Shown: piece after piece, positions 40,287 through 48,694 of the stretch | Position numbering within the stretch: the stretch's first letter is position 1 | Layout of the letters: every line of letters begins with the position of its first letter | DNA from: Rubrivivax gelatinosus | Lineage (GTDB): Bacteria > Pseudomonadota > Gammaproteobacteria > Burkholderiales > Burkholderiaceae_C | DNA length: 64,000 nt | Direction of reading: 5' to 3' | Assembly: GCF_004340905.1 (NCBI RefSeq) | Contig: NZ_SLXD01000001.1 | Span: 496,001-560,000 of the forward strand | Notes under the pieces: generated by a model | What the model was told of the DNA's origin: nothing | The model's input: the letters and a program-made list of their open reading frames with translations, nothing else | Databases searched by the model: none | Program-made: the position numbers and the translations under genes

Positions 40287-41054
40287 TCAGCGCATCAGCA
40301 TTCGTCGCGCGAAGACGCTGGCCGCGTCGACCGCCAGCACCAGCACGATCATCGCCAGCAGCACCGTCGCCGTGCGCCCCATCTGGAACAGCCCGAGGTG
40401 AAAGGCCAGCATCTGCCCCAGCCCGCCGGCGCCGACGACGCCCAGCACCGCGGCGGCGCGGATGTTGTTCTCCCAGCGGTACAGCGTGTAGCTGACGAGC
40501 TGCGGCAGCACCTGCGGCAGCGTCGCCCAGGCGGCGACGCGCCAGCCCTCGACGCCCTGGGCGCGCAGCGCCTCGGCCGGACCGGGCGGCGCGTTCTCGA
40601 TCGCCTCGCCGAACAGCCGGCCGAGCACGCCGGTGGTGTGCAGCGCCAGCGCCAGCGTGCCGGTCATCGGCCCCAGGCCGGCGGCCACCAGCAGCAGCGC
40701 CGCCCAGACGAGTTCGGGCACCGCACGCAGCGCGTTCATCAGCCAGCGCGCCAGCCAGCGCCCGCGGCGCGGCAAGGCCAGCGCCAGCCCGCCGACGGCC
40801 GCCAGCGCGGTGCCCAGCAGCGACATCGCCAGCGTCTCGCCGGCGCCGCGCAGCACCTTGGCGACGAACACCGGGTCGTGCGCCGGCGGGAAGAACTCGG
40901 CGACGAAGCGCGCCATCGAGCCCAGCGCCTCGGCCGAGAAGAAGGCCCGCCACTGCAGGTCCAGCGAGACGAAGCTGGCGACGACCAGCGCCGCCAGCGC
41001 GGCCAGCAGCACACGCGTGCGGACGTCGGTGCGCGGAGGGCGGCGCGGGTTCAT
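40287..41054 (-). CDS. PhnE-like ABC permease of a probable selenium-oxyanion transporter, second permease
   Basis: 255 aa with about six membrane segments. The binding-protein-dependent transport motif is [20 protein letters not shown] (EAA loop), and [20 protein letters not shown] matches PhnE proteins. The start overlaps the stop of the first permease (ATGA). It is the last gene of a four-gene operon encoding binding protein, ATPase and two permeases. Context next to selD points to selenate or another selenium oxyanion, not phosphonate. Confidence 0.85.
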   Translation of the reverse strand: MNPRRPPRTDVRTRVLLAALAALVVASFVSLDLQWRAFFSAEALGSMARFVAEFFPPAHDPVFVAKVLRGAGETLAMSLLGTALAAVGGLALALPRRGRWLARWLMNALRAVPELVWAALLLVAAGLGPMTGTLALALHTTGVLGRLFGEAIENAPPGPAEALRAQGVEGWRVAAWATLPQVLPQLVSYTLYRWENNIRAAAVLGVVGAGGLGQMLAFHLGLFQMGRTATVLLAMIVLVLAVDAASVFARRMLMR

Positions 41055-41872
41055 CCGAGCACCTTGCGGATCGTCGCGCTGGCGCGGTCGGCCAGCGCCA
41101 CCAGGGCGACGAAGACGATCAGCATCGTCGCCACCTCGGCGCCGGCAAACATCTTCAGCGAACCGTCCAGCTCCTGGCCCAGGCCGCCGGCGCCGACGAA
41201 ACCGAGCACCACCGACGAGCGGATCGCGCATTCCCAGCGGTAGACGGTGTACGAAGCCAGTTCGTGCGCGTTCTGCGGCAGCAGCGCCCAGAAGAAGGCC
41301 TGCAGCCGGCCCGCGCCCTGGCGCAGCAGCGCCTGCGCCGGCGCCGCCTCGCCGCTGTCCAGGATCTCGGCGTAGACCTTGCCGAGCATGCCGCCGTAGG
41401 TCAGCGCGATCGCCAGCACACCCGCGGTCGGCCCGAGGCCGACGACGCGCACGAAGACCAGCGCCCAGACGAGTTCGGGCACGCTGCGCAGCACCACGAG
41501 CAGCGCGCGCACCGCCTGGCGCAGCACCAGCGGCGCGGCGGCCATCGGCCCGGCCAGCGCCGAGAGCGACAGCACACGTGCCGTCAGCAGCGCGCCCGGC
41601 ACCGCGATCAGCAGCGCCAGCGTGATGCCGGCGGTGGCGATGGCCACCGTGCGCCAAGTCGCTTTGGCGACGAGTTCGAGGAACTCGGGCGAGAGCGCCG
41701 GCGGGAAGAAGGCGGCCAGGAATCGGCCGCTGACGGCCAGCGTCTCGGGCTCGAACAGGCGCAGCGGCCGGAACTCGGTGGCCACGACCAGCGGCCACAG
41801 CAGCACCAGCACGGCGCCGGTCCAGAAGACCCGGCCGGCCCAGGCCGGGTCGCGGCGCGCCGGGTTCAGCAT
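41051..41872 (-). CDS. PhnE-like ABC permease of a probable selenium-oxyanion transporter, first permease
   Basis: 273 aa, about six membrane segments, with the EAA-like loop [20 protein letters not shown] and the [20 protein letters not shown] segment shared with the second permease. The two permeases are clearly paralogous (both have YTVYRWE/YTLYRWE followed by a VGAGGLGQ motif), suggesting an ancient tandem duplication that now forms a heterodimeric channel. The start overlaps the ATPase stop by 7 bp. Confidence 0.87.
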   Translation of the reverse strand: MLNPARRDPAWAGRVFWTGAVLVLLWPLVVATEFRPLRLFEPETLAVSGRFLAAFFPPALSPEFLELVAKATWRTVAIATAGITLALLIAVPGALLTARVLSLSALAGPMAAAPLVLRQAVRALLVVLRSVPELVWALVFVRVVGLGPTAGVLAIALTYGGMLGKVYAEILDSGEAAPAQALLRQGAGRLQAFFWALLPQNAHELASYTVYRWECAIRSSVVLGFVGAGGLGQELDGSLKMFAGAEVATMLIVFVALVALADRASATIRKVLG

Positions 41873-42681
41873 CGGCCGGCGACCAGCGGGCGTTCGGCCG
41901 ACAGATCCTCGATCACCGGCGCGAAGTCCTCGCGCGCCGCGTACAAGGCCTGCAGCCGCGCCGGCGTGACCTCGGCGGCCGGCAGGTCGAAAGCCAGGCG
42001 GCCGTCGCGCAGGCCGACGACCCGCGGGAAGGCGGCCAGCGCCGCGTCGACCTGGTGCAGCGACGCGACCAGCGTCACGCCGCGCGCCGCGGCCTCGTCA
42101 CGCAGGGCGGCCAGCGCCTGGGCGGCACGCGCCGGGTCCAGCGCCGACAGCGGCTCGTCGACCAGCCACAGCGCCGCCGGCGACAGCAGCGCCCGCGCCA
42201 GGCCGACGCGCTGGCGCTCGCCGCCGGACAGGCGGTCGACACGCTCGAAGAGTTTGTCGGCGAGGTCGAAGCGCGCCAGCGCAGCCTCGGCCGCGCCGAT
42301 GTCCTGCGCGTGCACCAGCGCCGCCAGGCTCTGCCAGAAGCCCATCGCCGGCAGCCGGCCGGCCGTCACCGCGGTGACGACACGCTGGCGCGGCGGCAGC
42401 GGCGGCGTCTGCGGCGCCAGGAACAGCTGGCCGCGCAGGCGCTGCAGCGTTGGGCGCGGCAGCGTCCACGGATCGCGGCCGTCGAGCACGACCTGCCCGG
42501 CCGAGGGCCGCAGCGCCGCGGCGATGAGCTGCAGCAGCGTCGTCTTGCCGGCGCCCGACGGGCCGATGACGGCGACCGCCTCGCCGGGCGCGATGTCCAG
42601 CGTCAGCGCGGCTATCGCCGCCGGCGCGTCGGCCCGTGCCGCCGGGTGGCGGCCGACCGCGGCGGCCAGCGCGATGCGCAT
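41866..42681 (-). CDS. PhnC-like ABC ATP-binding protein of the same transporter
   Basis: 271 aa. Walker A is GPSGAGKTT, the signature LSGGERQRVGLARALLS and Walker B LWLVDEPLSALD. The family is PhnC (phosphonate/phosphite/selenium-oxyanion importers). It begins 11 bp after the binding-protein gene and overlaps the permease. The C-terminal about 40 residues (EVTPARLQALYAAREDFAPV) have no assigned role. Confidence 0.88.
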   Translation of the reverse strand: MRIALAAAVGRHPAARADAPAAIAALTLDIAPGEAVAVIGPSGAGKTTLLQLIAAALRPSAGQVVLDGRDPWTLPRPTLQRLRGQLFLAPQTPPLPPRQRVVTAVTAGRLPAMGFWQSLAALVHAQDIGAAEAALARFDLADKLFERVDRLSGGERQRVGLARALLSPAALWLVDEPLSALDPARAAQALAALRDEAAARGVTLVASLHQVDAALAAFPRVVGLRDGRLAFDLPAAEVTPARLQALYAAREDFAPVIEDLSAERPLVAGRC

Positions 42682-42692
42682 CGGGCCTGCGC

Positions 42693-43553
42693 TCAGATCA
42701 GGCCGGCGGCGCGCGCCGCGGCCTCGATGCCCTTGTAGTTGTCCGGGCTGGTCGGCACGAAACGCGTCGCGCGCTGCAGCTCCAGCACTTCGCGGCCTTC
42801 GGCGCTGTCGCGCGACAGCGCCAGGAACGCGGCCTTGAGCTTCTCGCGCAGCGCCGCCGGCATCTGGGCGTGCACGGTCCAGTTGTAGTCGTAGTAGGTG
42901 GGCGTCGTGTAGAAGACGTGCACACGCTTCGTGTCGACCTTGTTCTCGGCGACCAGCTTGTCCCAGACCGAGATGTTCAGCGCCCCGGCGGCCACCTTGC
43001 CGGCGGCGACCGCGGCCACCGTGGCGTCGTGCGCCCCGCTGTAGGCGACGCGGCGGAAGTCGCGGTCGGGCTCGATGCCGGCCTGCATCAGGAAGCTGCG
43101 CGGCATCAGGTGGCCCGAGGTCGAGCTCTGCGAGCCGAAGCTGAAGTCGCGGCCCTTGAGGTCGGCCAGCGAGCGCACCGCGGGGTCCGCGCTGACGAAG
43201 ACCGAGCGGAACTTCTGGTCCTCCTCGCGCTGCACCAGCGGGATCACCTGGCCGCCGGAGCGGATGCTGGCCTGCACGAAGGTGAAGCCGCCGAACCAGG
43301 CGAGGTCTATCTTGCGCGTGACCAGGGTCTCGACGGCCGCGGCGTAGTCGGTGACCGGCGTGTACTCGACCTTCATCGCGAGCCTGGACTCGAGGTACTT
43401 GACCAGCGGCGCGGCCTTGCGCGCCAGTTCGGTCGGCGACTCGTCGGGGATCGCGGTGACACGCAGCACCTGCTGGGCGTGGGCGCCCACGGCGGCGAAG
43501 GCGGCGGTGACGGCGGCGACACGCAACGCACGCGAGATCAGGCGGTGGAACAT
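42693..43553 (-). CDS. Periplasmic binding protein, putative selenate/selenium-oxyanion (PhnD family)
   Basis: 286 aa. A signal peptide (MFHRLISRALRVAAVTAAFA ending AHAQ) precedes a PhnD-fold solute-binding protein: DLAWFGGFTFVQASIRSGGQ, then SQSSTSGHLMPRSFLM, the Ser/Thr-rich anion-binding loop. The pattern agrees with the group usually annotated as putative selenate ABC transporter protein. The gene is divergent from selD, which uses selenide. Substrate assignment is by family memory and context. Phosphite or phosphonate are alternatives. Confidence 0.75.
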   Translation of the reverse strand: MFHRLISRALRVAAVTAAFAAVGAHAQQVLRVTAIPDESPTELARKAAPLVKYLESRLAMKVEYTPVTDYAAAVETLVTRKIDLAWFGGFTFVQASIRSGGQVIPLVQREEDQKFRSVFVSADPAVRSLADLKGRDFSFGSQSSTSGHLMPRSFLMQAGIEPDRDFRRVAYSGAHDATVAAVAAGKVAAGALNISVWDKLVAENKVDTKRVHVFYTTPTYYDYNWTVHAQMPAALREKLKAAFLALSRDSAEGREVLELQRATRFVPTSPDNYKGIEAAARAAGLI

Positions 43554-43671
43554 GGGCTCTCCCTGCGGCGAAATGGGGCGCGATTATGGAATTTCGGCCC
43601 GGCCCGCGCAGGCGCTCGGTTTCCCGGGCCGGACTATGCTCGCGGCCGACCCGTTCTTGCGAAAGCCGCCG

Positions 43672-44739
43672 ATGACCCCACCTCCCGCCGCCACCGAACC
43701 CCGCCTGACCTCGCTGTCGCACGGCGGCGGCTGCGGCTGCAAGATCGCCCCGGGCGTGCTGACCGAGATCCTGCGCGGCGCGACCGCGATGCCGGTGCCG
43801 CCCGAGCTGCTGGTCGGCATCGAGACCAGCGACGACGCCGCGGTCTACCAGTTGAACGACGAGCAGGCGCTGGTGGCGACGACCGACTTCTTCATGCCGA
43901 TCGTCGACGACCCCTTCGACTTCGGCCGCATCGCGGCGACCAACGCGCTGTCCGACGTCTACGCGATGGGCGGCAAGCCGATCCTGGCGCTGGCGCTGGT
44001 CGGCATGCCGATCGCGGTGCTGTCGACCGCCACCATCGGGCGCGTGCTCGAAGGCGGTGCCTCGGTCTGCCGCGCCGCCGGCATCCCGATCGCCGGCGGC
44101 CACTCGATCGATTCGGTCGAGGCGATCTACGGCCTCGTGGCGCTGGGCCTGGTGCACCCGCAGCGCGTGCGCCGCAATGCCGGCGCCAAGCCCGGCGACC
44201 TGCTGGTGCTGGGCAAGCCGCTGGGTGTCGGCGTGATGTCGGCGGCGCTGAAGAAGGGCGCGCTCGGCACCGAAGGCTATGACCGGATGATCGCGACGAC
44301 GACGAAGCTCAACACGCCGGGGCCCGACCTCGCGGCGCTGGACGCGGTGCACGCGCTGACCGACGTCACCGGCTTCGCGCTCGCCGGCCACGCGCTGGAG
44401 ATGGCACGCGGCTCGGGCCACGACGCCGTGCTCGACTGGGCCGCGGTGCCGCTGCTGCCGGGCGTGCGTGCGCTGGCCGGCCAGGGTTTCGTCACCGGCG
44501 CCTCGGGCCGCAACTGGGCCAGCTACGGCGCCGAAGTCGAACTGCCGGACGGTTTCGCCGCCGAGGACCGCGCGCTGCTGACCGACCCGCAGACCAGCGG
44601 CGGCCTGCTCGCCGCCTGCGCGCCCGAGGCGCTGGACGCGGTGCTGGCGATCTTCCGCGAGCACGGTTTCGGCGACGCCGCCGTCGTCGGCCATGTCGCC
44701 CCGGCCGCCGGCCCGGCGCCGCGGCTGCGCGTTCGCTGA
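43672..44739 (+). CDS. selD: Selenophosphate synthase
   Basis: 355 aa. The N-terminal catalytic motif SHGGGCGCKI carries Cys21 and Cys23 (Cys21 corresponds to E. coli Cys17) and Lys24. Here the residue is encoded by an ordinary TGC, so this is the Cys form and not the selenocysteine form. Later motifs are VATTDFFMPIVDDPFDFGRI, the GGHSID loop and LTDPQTSGGLL. It makes selenophosphate from selenide and ATP. No SelA, SelB or tRNA-Sec gene is in the window. An ATG at 43636 would add 12 residues, but it sits inside a TATGCT element that may be a promoter. Confidence 0.95.
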   Translation: MTPPPAATEPRLTSLSHGGGCGCKIAPGVLTEILRGATAMPVPPELLVGIETSDDAAVYQLNDEQALVATTDFFMPIVDDPFDFGRIAATNALSDVYAMGGKPILALALVGMPIAVLSTATIGRVLEGGASVCRAAGIPIAGGHSIDSVEAIYGLVALGLVHPQRVRRNAGAKPGDLLVLGKPLGVGVMSAALKKGALGTEGYDRMIATTTKLNTPGPDLAALDAVHALTDVTGFALAGHALEMARGSGHDAVLDWAAVPLLPGVRALAGQGFVTGASGRNWASYGAEVELPDGFAAEDRALLTDPQTSGGLLAACAPEALDAVLAIFREHGFGDAAVVGHVAPAAGPAPRLRVR

Positions 44740-44749
44740 GGCCAAAAAA

Positions 44750-44770
44750 ACGGGGCCGCGAGGGCCCCGT
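44750..44770. terminator. Hairpin terminator after selD
   Basis: An 8-bp stem, ACGGGGCC (44750-44757) and GGCCCCGT (44763-44770), has a 5-base loop. An A-run (44744-44750) precedes it, so it has a T-run only for minus-strand transcripts. Downstream on the plus strand the sequence is only moderately T-rich. Confidence 0.65.
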
Positions 44771-44914
44771 AACTCGATCTTCCTGACCACCCGACGTCCG
44801 GAACCGTCAGGCAGCGAAGCCATTCTGGGCCGGGTGCGCCGCCGATGCCAAAACGCCGCTCCATGGCCCCGGACGCGAAAGGTTCAAGCCGGCACACGGT
44901 GTCAAGGTCAGGCG

Positions 44915-45754
44915 ATGCGTGAGGGAACTTCGTTCAGCGAGCTGGATTTCGACGGCCGCCGGGTGCGCATCGAGTGGCGCGAGATCGGCCGCGACGCGCC
45001 GCCGGGCACACCCTGGCTCGTCTTCCTGCACGAAGGCCTGGGCTCGGCCGCGGCCTGGCGCGACTTCCCCGACCGGCTGTGCGCCGCGCTCGGCTGGCGC
45101 GGGCTGGTCTATTCGCGCCCCGGCTACGGCCGGTCGACGCCGCGCCCGGCCGACGAACACTGGGACGCCGGCTACCTGCACCGCCAGGCGCAGGCGCTGC
45201 TGCCGGCGCTGCTCGCCGATCGCGGCCTCGACCCGGCACGCGAGCCGCTCTGGCTCTTCGGCCACAGCGACGGCGCGACGATCGCGCTGCTGCACGCCGC
45301 GGCCTTCCCCGGCGTGGCCGCCGGCGCGGTGATCGTCGCGCCGCACCTGTGGGTGGAAGACGTCACGCTGGCCGGGCTGCGCGGCGCGCGCCGCGCCTAC
45401 GTCGACGGCGATCTGCGCCCTCGGCTGGCACGCTGGCACGACGATCCCGATTCGGCCTTCTGGGGCTGGAACGGCGTCTGGCTGGACGAGCGCTTCCACG
45501 GCTGGTCCATCGTCGAGGAGGTCGGTGCGATCCGCTGCCCGCTGCTGGCGGTGCAGGGCGACCGCGACGACTACGGCACGCTGGAGCAGATCCGCACCGT
45601 CGCGCGGCAGGTGCCGGGCACGGTGCTGCTGGAACTGCCAGGCTGCGGCCACGTGCCGCATCGCGAGCGGCCGCGCGAGCTGATCGCCGCGGTGGCGAGT
45701 TTCGTCGCGCGGTCCGCCGACCCGCCTCAATCAGCCCAGCACTGGTGCACGTAG
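44915..45754 (+). CDS. Alpha/beta-hydrolase family protein
   Basis: 279 aa. The alpha/beta-hydrolase fold shows the oxyanion segment FLHEGLGSAAAW, nucleophile elbow FGHSDGATIA (Ser in GHSDG), a later acid in VQGDRDDYGT and the catalytic His in GCGHVPHRE. No signal peptide is seen, so it is probably cytoplasmic. The substrate is unknown; an esterase or C-C hydrolase acting on aromatic or lipid products is possible. It follows selD but a hairpin separates them. Its last 28 bp overlap the convergent phaC gene. Confidence 0.82.
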   Translation: MREGTSFSELDFDGRRVRIEWREIGRDAPPGTPWLVFLHEGLGSAAAWRDFPDRLCAALGWRGLVYSRPGYGRSTPRPADEHWDAGYLHRQAQALLPALLADRGLDPAREPLWLFGHSDGATIALLHAAAFPGVAAGAVIVAPHLWVEDVTLAGLRGARRAYVDGDLRPRLARWHDDPDSAFWGWNGVWLDERFHGWSIVEEVGAIRCPLLAVQGDRDDYGTLEQIRTVARQVPGTVLLELPGCGHVPHRERPRELIAAVASFVARSADPPQSAQHWCT

Positions 45755-47496
45755 GTGCCCGGCGCGGCGCAGACGACGTCGGCCCTGGCCGGCGTGCGCG
45801 CCTTGGCGGTGTCGCCGCTGCCCTGGGCCAGCAGCCACTCGTGCCAGGCCGTCCACCACGAGCCTTCGTGGCGTGTCGCCTGCTCGGCCCAGGCCTGGGG
45901 GTCGACCCAGGCGCCGTCGACCTCGCGCGTCGCCATGCGGTAGCGCCGGTTGGCGTGGCCGGGCTCGCTGACGATGCCGGCGTTGTGGCCGCCGCTGGTC
46001 AGCACGAAGGTGATCGTGGTGTCGGCCAGCCGGTGGATCTTGTAGACCGACTTCCACGGCGAGACGTGGTCCTTCTCGGTGCCGACGACGAACATCGGTG
46101 CGGCGATGTCCGACAGCGACACTGCCCGGCCCTCGACCGGGAAACGCCCTTCGGCGATCTCGTTGCGCAGGTAGCAGCGGCGCAGGTACTCGCTGTGCAT
46201 CGCCGCCGGCATGCGCGTGAGGTCGGCGTTCCAGGCCATCAGGTCGTTGGGGCTGTCGGGCTCGCCGAGCCAGAACTCGCGCAGCCGGCGCGACCAGACC
46301 TGGTCGCGCGAATGCAGGTAGGCGAAGGAGCCGGCCATCTGCGCGCCGGTGAGGAAACCGCGCTCGGCCATCATGTCCTCGAGCAGCGTGACCTGCGACT
46401 CGTCGATCAGCACCCCCATCTCGCCGGGTTCGGTGAAGTCGGTCTCGGCCGCCAGCAGCGAGACGCTGGCGAGTTCGGGCAGCAGCTCGGCGCGTGCGAT
46501 GCGCCCGGGCCGCGCCAGCGCCGCCGCCGCCAGCGACAGCAGCGTGCCGCCCAGGCAGTAGCCGCAGGCGTGCACACGCTGGCCGGGGATCATCCGGGCG
46601 ATCTGCGCCAGCGGGTCGAAGATGCCGAGCTCCAGGTAGTCCTGCATCGCCAGCAGCGCGTCCGACTCGTCGGGGTTGCGCCAGCTGAGGATGAAGACCG
46701 TGTGGCCCTGCTCGACCAGCCACTTGACGAACGAGTTGTGCGGCGACAGGTCGAGGATGTAGTACTTCATGATCCACGACGGCACGATGAACACCGGCTC
46801 GGCCTGCACCGAGGCGGTCAGCGGCAGGTACTGGATCAGCTCGACGAGGTGGTTGCGCCAGACCACCTGGCCCGGCGTCACCGCGACGTCGACACCGGGT
46901 TCGTAACGCCGCTCGGGCGTGCGCAGCGGCTCCAGGCCGTGCTGGCGGCGCCAGTCGTCCAGCGCGTGCAGCGTGCCGTCGACGAGGTTGGCGCCGCCGC
47001 GTTCGGCGGTGCGCTGCAGCACCTCGGGGTTGGCCAGGCCGGCGTTCGACGGCGCCAGCATGTCCAGCCACTGGCGGGCGAAGAAGCGCACGACCTCGCG
47101 GTGATGCGGGTCGACGCCGCGCAGGTCGGTCGCGTCCTGCCACCAGCGTTCGGCGGCGTGCCAGCCGTGCACCGCCGGCGCCCAGGGCCATTGCTTCCAG
47201 GCCGGGGCGGCAAAACGTGCGTCGCCGTTGCCGGGTTCGGCATGGCCCAGCATCTCGCCCCAGGCCTGCAGCCAGGACTGCTGGGCGCGCGCGACCAGCG
47301 CCAGCGCGGTGGCCGGCTGCGTCGCCAGGTGCAGCGCCCAGTCCTGCCAGGCGAGCGCCAGCGAGATCGGCGACAGGCCCGAGAAGGCCGGCGCGACGGC
47401 GGCGTGGAAATGGCTGTCGAGGCGGCGCGCGGCGGCCAGCGCCGGGTCCAGCGCGGGGTCGGCCAGCACGGCGGCGGCGACGTTCGGGTTGTGCAT
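45727..47496 (-). CDS. phaC: Class I poly(3-hydroxyalkanoate) synthase
   Basis: 589 aa with a good ribosome binding site (AAGGAGT) before the ATG. The PhaC N-terminal region is visible (DATDLRGVDPHHREVVRFFA). The lipase-like box GYCLGGTL holds catalytic Cys314, the Asp is in VVGTEKDHVSPW and the His in SGGHNAGIV. It polymerises 3-hydroxyacyl-CoA onto granules. It is last in a three-gene operon after a MaoC-Pta fusion and ackA, linking polymer storage to acetyl-phosphate metabolism. It is 17 bp downstream of ackA. Confidence 0.95.
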   Translation of the reverse strand: MHNPNVAAAVLADPALDPALAAARRLDSHFHAAVAPAFSGLSPISLALAWQDWALHLATQPATALALVARAQQSWLQAWGEMLGHAEPGNGDARFAAPAWKQWPWAPAVHGWHAAERWWQDATDLRGVDPHHREVVRFFARQWLDMLAPSNAGLANPEVLQRTAERGGANLVDGTLHALDDWRRQHGLEPLRTPERRYEPGVDVAVTPGQVVWRNHLVELIQYLPLTASVQAEPVFIVPSWIMKYYILDLSPHNSFVKWLVEQGHTVFILSWRNPDESDALLAMQDYLELGIFDPLAQIARMIPGQRVHACGYCLGGTLLSLAAAALARPGRIARAELLPELASVSLLAAETDFTEPGEMGVLIDESQVTLLEDMMAERGFLTGAQMAGSFAYLHSRDQVWSRRLREFWLGEPDSPNDLMAWNADLTRMPAAMHSEYLRRCYLRNEIAEGRFPVEGRAVSLSDIAAPMFVVGTEKDHVSPWKSVYKIHRLADTTITFVLTSGGHNAGIVSEPGHANRRYRMATREVDGAWVDPQAWAEQATRHEGSWWTAWHEWLLAQGSGDTAKARTPARADVVCAAPGTYVHQCWAD

Positions 47497-47512
47497 ACGG
47501 ACTCCTTGGAAC

Positions 47513-48694
47513 TCAGGCGGCGTCGAGATGGCGGAAGGCGGCGTCGGCGGCGACGCGGCCTTCGTCGGTCGGCACGACCCAGACCTCGACCGCGCTGGCG
47601 GCAGCGTGCACCGGCACCGGCCGGTCGGGCGGCGCAGCGCGGTTGGCGGCGGTGTCGAGCACCAGGCCGGTGAAACCCAGCCCTGCGGCGACGTCCTCGC
47701 GCAGCTGCGCGTCGTGTTCGCCGATGCCGCCGGTGAAGGCCAGCAGATCCAGCCCGCCGAGCACGGCGACGATGGCGCCGGCCTCGCGCAGCAGGCGGTG
47801 GGTGAAGAGCGTGATCGCCTCGGCCGCCGCCGGCTCGGCACTGGCGCGCAGCGTGCGCATGTCGGCCGACAGCCCGGAGACGCCGAGCAGGCCCGACTGC
47901 TTGTAGAGCAGACGCTCGACCTGCTCCAGCGTCCAGCCCTCGCGCCACAGGTAGAGCAGCACGCCGGGGTCGAGCGCGCCGCTGCGGGTGCCCATCATCA
48001 GCCCGTCCAGCGCCGACAGGCCCATCGACGAGGCGACCGAACGCCCGCCGATCGTGCCGCAGAGGCTGGCGCCGTTGCCCAGGTGGGCCATCAGCAGCCG
48101 GCCGCCGGCGCGCGGCGAGACGCTGGCCAGCGTGCCGCTGACCGACTCGTAGGACAGGCCGTGGAAGCCGTAACGCCGCAGGCCACGCGACTCGAAGTCA
48201 CGCGGCAGCGGCAGCCGGCGTTCGACCTCGGGCATGCTCGCGTGGAAGGCGGTGTCGAAGCAGGCGACCTGCGCCAGGCCGGGCAGCGCACGGTGGATCG
48301 CGGCGACGCCGGCCAGGTTGTGCGGCTGGTGCAGCGGCGCCAGCGGCTCCAGCGTGTGCAGGTAAGCCAGCAACTCGGCGTCCAGCACGCAGGGTGCGAC
48401 GCAGCGCGACCCCCCGTGCACGACGCGGTGCGCCACCGCCGCCAGCCGCCGCCCGCGGGCCGCCAGCAAAGCCAGCAGCGCGTCCAGCGCGGCGGCGAAA
48501 CCGTCCTGCCCGGGCGCCGGCACCAGCGTGCGCGCCGCTTCGCCGGCGAGGTGCCAGCTGGGCGCACCGCCGGGCTCCAGCCCTTCGAAGAGGCCGGTCC
48601 ACAGCGCCGGGCCCTGGCGCTCGTAGACCCCGAACTTCAGCGACGAGGAGCCCGCGTTGAGCGCCAGCACCGCGTCGCGCGGTGCCGCGCTCAT
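47513..48694 (-). CDS. ackA: Acetate kinase
   Basis: 393 aa. The signature LALNAGSSSLKFGVY opens the protein, and later motifs are AHRVVHGG, FDTAFHASMP, GFHGLSYE, HLGNGASL and DEGRVAADAA. It interconverts acetyl phosphate plus ADP and acetate plus ATP. Its start overlaps the stop of the MaoC-Pta gene (ATGA), so the acetyl-CoA to acetate route and the PHA synthase are translated as one unit. Confidence 0.95.
   Translation of the reverse strand: MSAAPRDAVLALNAGSSSLKFGVYERQGPALWTGLFEGLEPGGAPSWHLAGEAARTLVPAPGQDGFAAALDALLALLAARGRRLAAVAHRVVHGGSRCVAPCVLDAELLAYLHTLEPLAPLHQPHNLAGVAAIHRALPGLAQVACFDTAFHASMPEVERRLPLPRDFESRGLRRYGFHGLSYESVSGTLASVSPRAGGRLLMAHLGNGASLCGTIGGRSVASSMGLSALDGLMMGTRSGALDPGVLLYLWREGWTLEQVERLLYKQSGLLGVSGLSADMRTLRASAEPAAAEAITLFTHRLLREAGAIVAVLGGLDLLAFTGGIGEHDAQLREDVAAGLGFTGLVLDTAANRAAPPDRPVPVHAAASAVEVWVVPTDEGRVAADAAFRHLDAA

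Noticed and set aside
40287-43553. Phosphonate or phosphite uptake as the role of the PhnCDE-like genes
   Set aside because: No C-P lyase, phosphonatase or ptx genes are nearby; adjacency to selD and the binding-protein type favour selenium oxyanions.
44974-47673. Open frame of 899 codons on the plus strand across the hydrolase and phaC
   Set aside because: It overlaps two genes with intact catalytic motifs on other frames and shows no domain.
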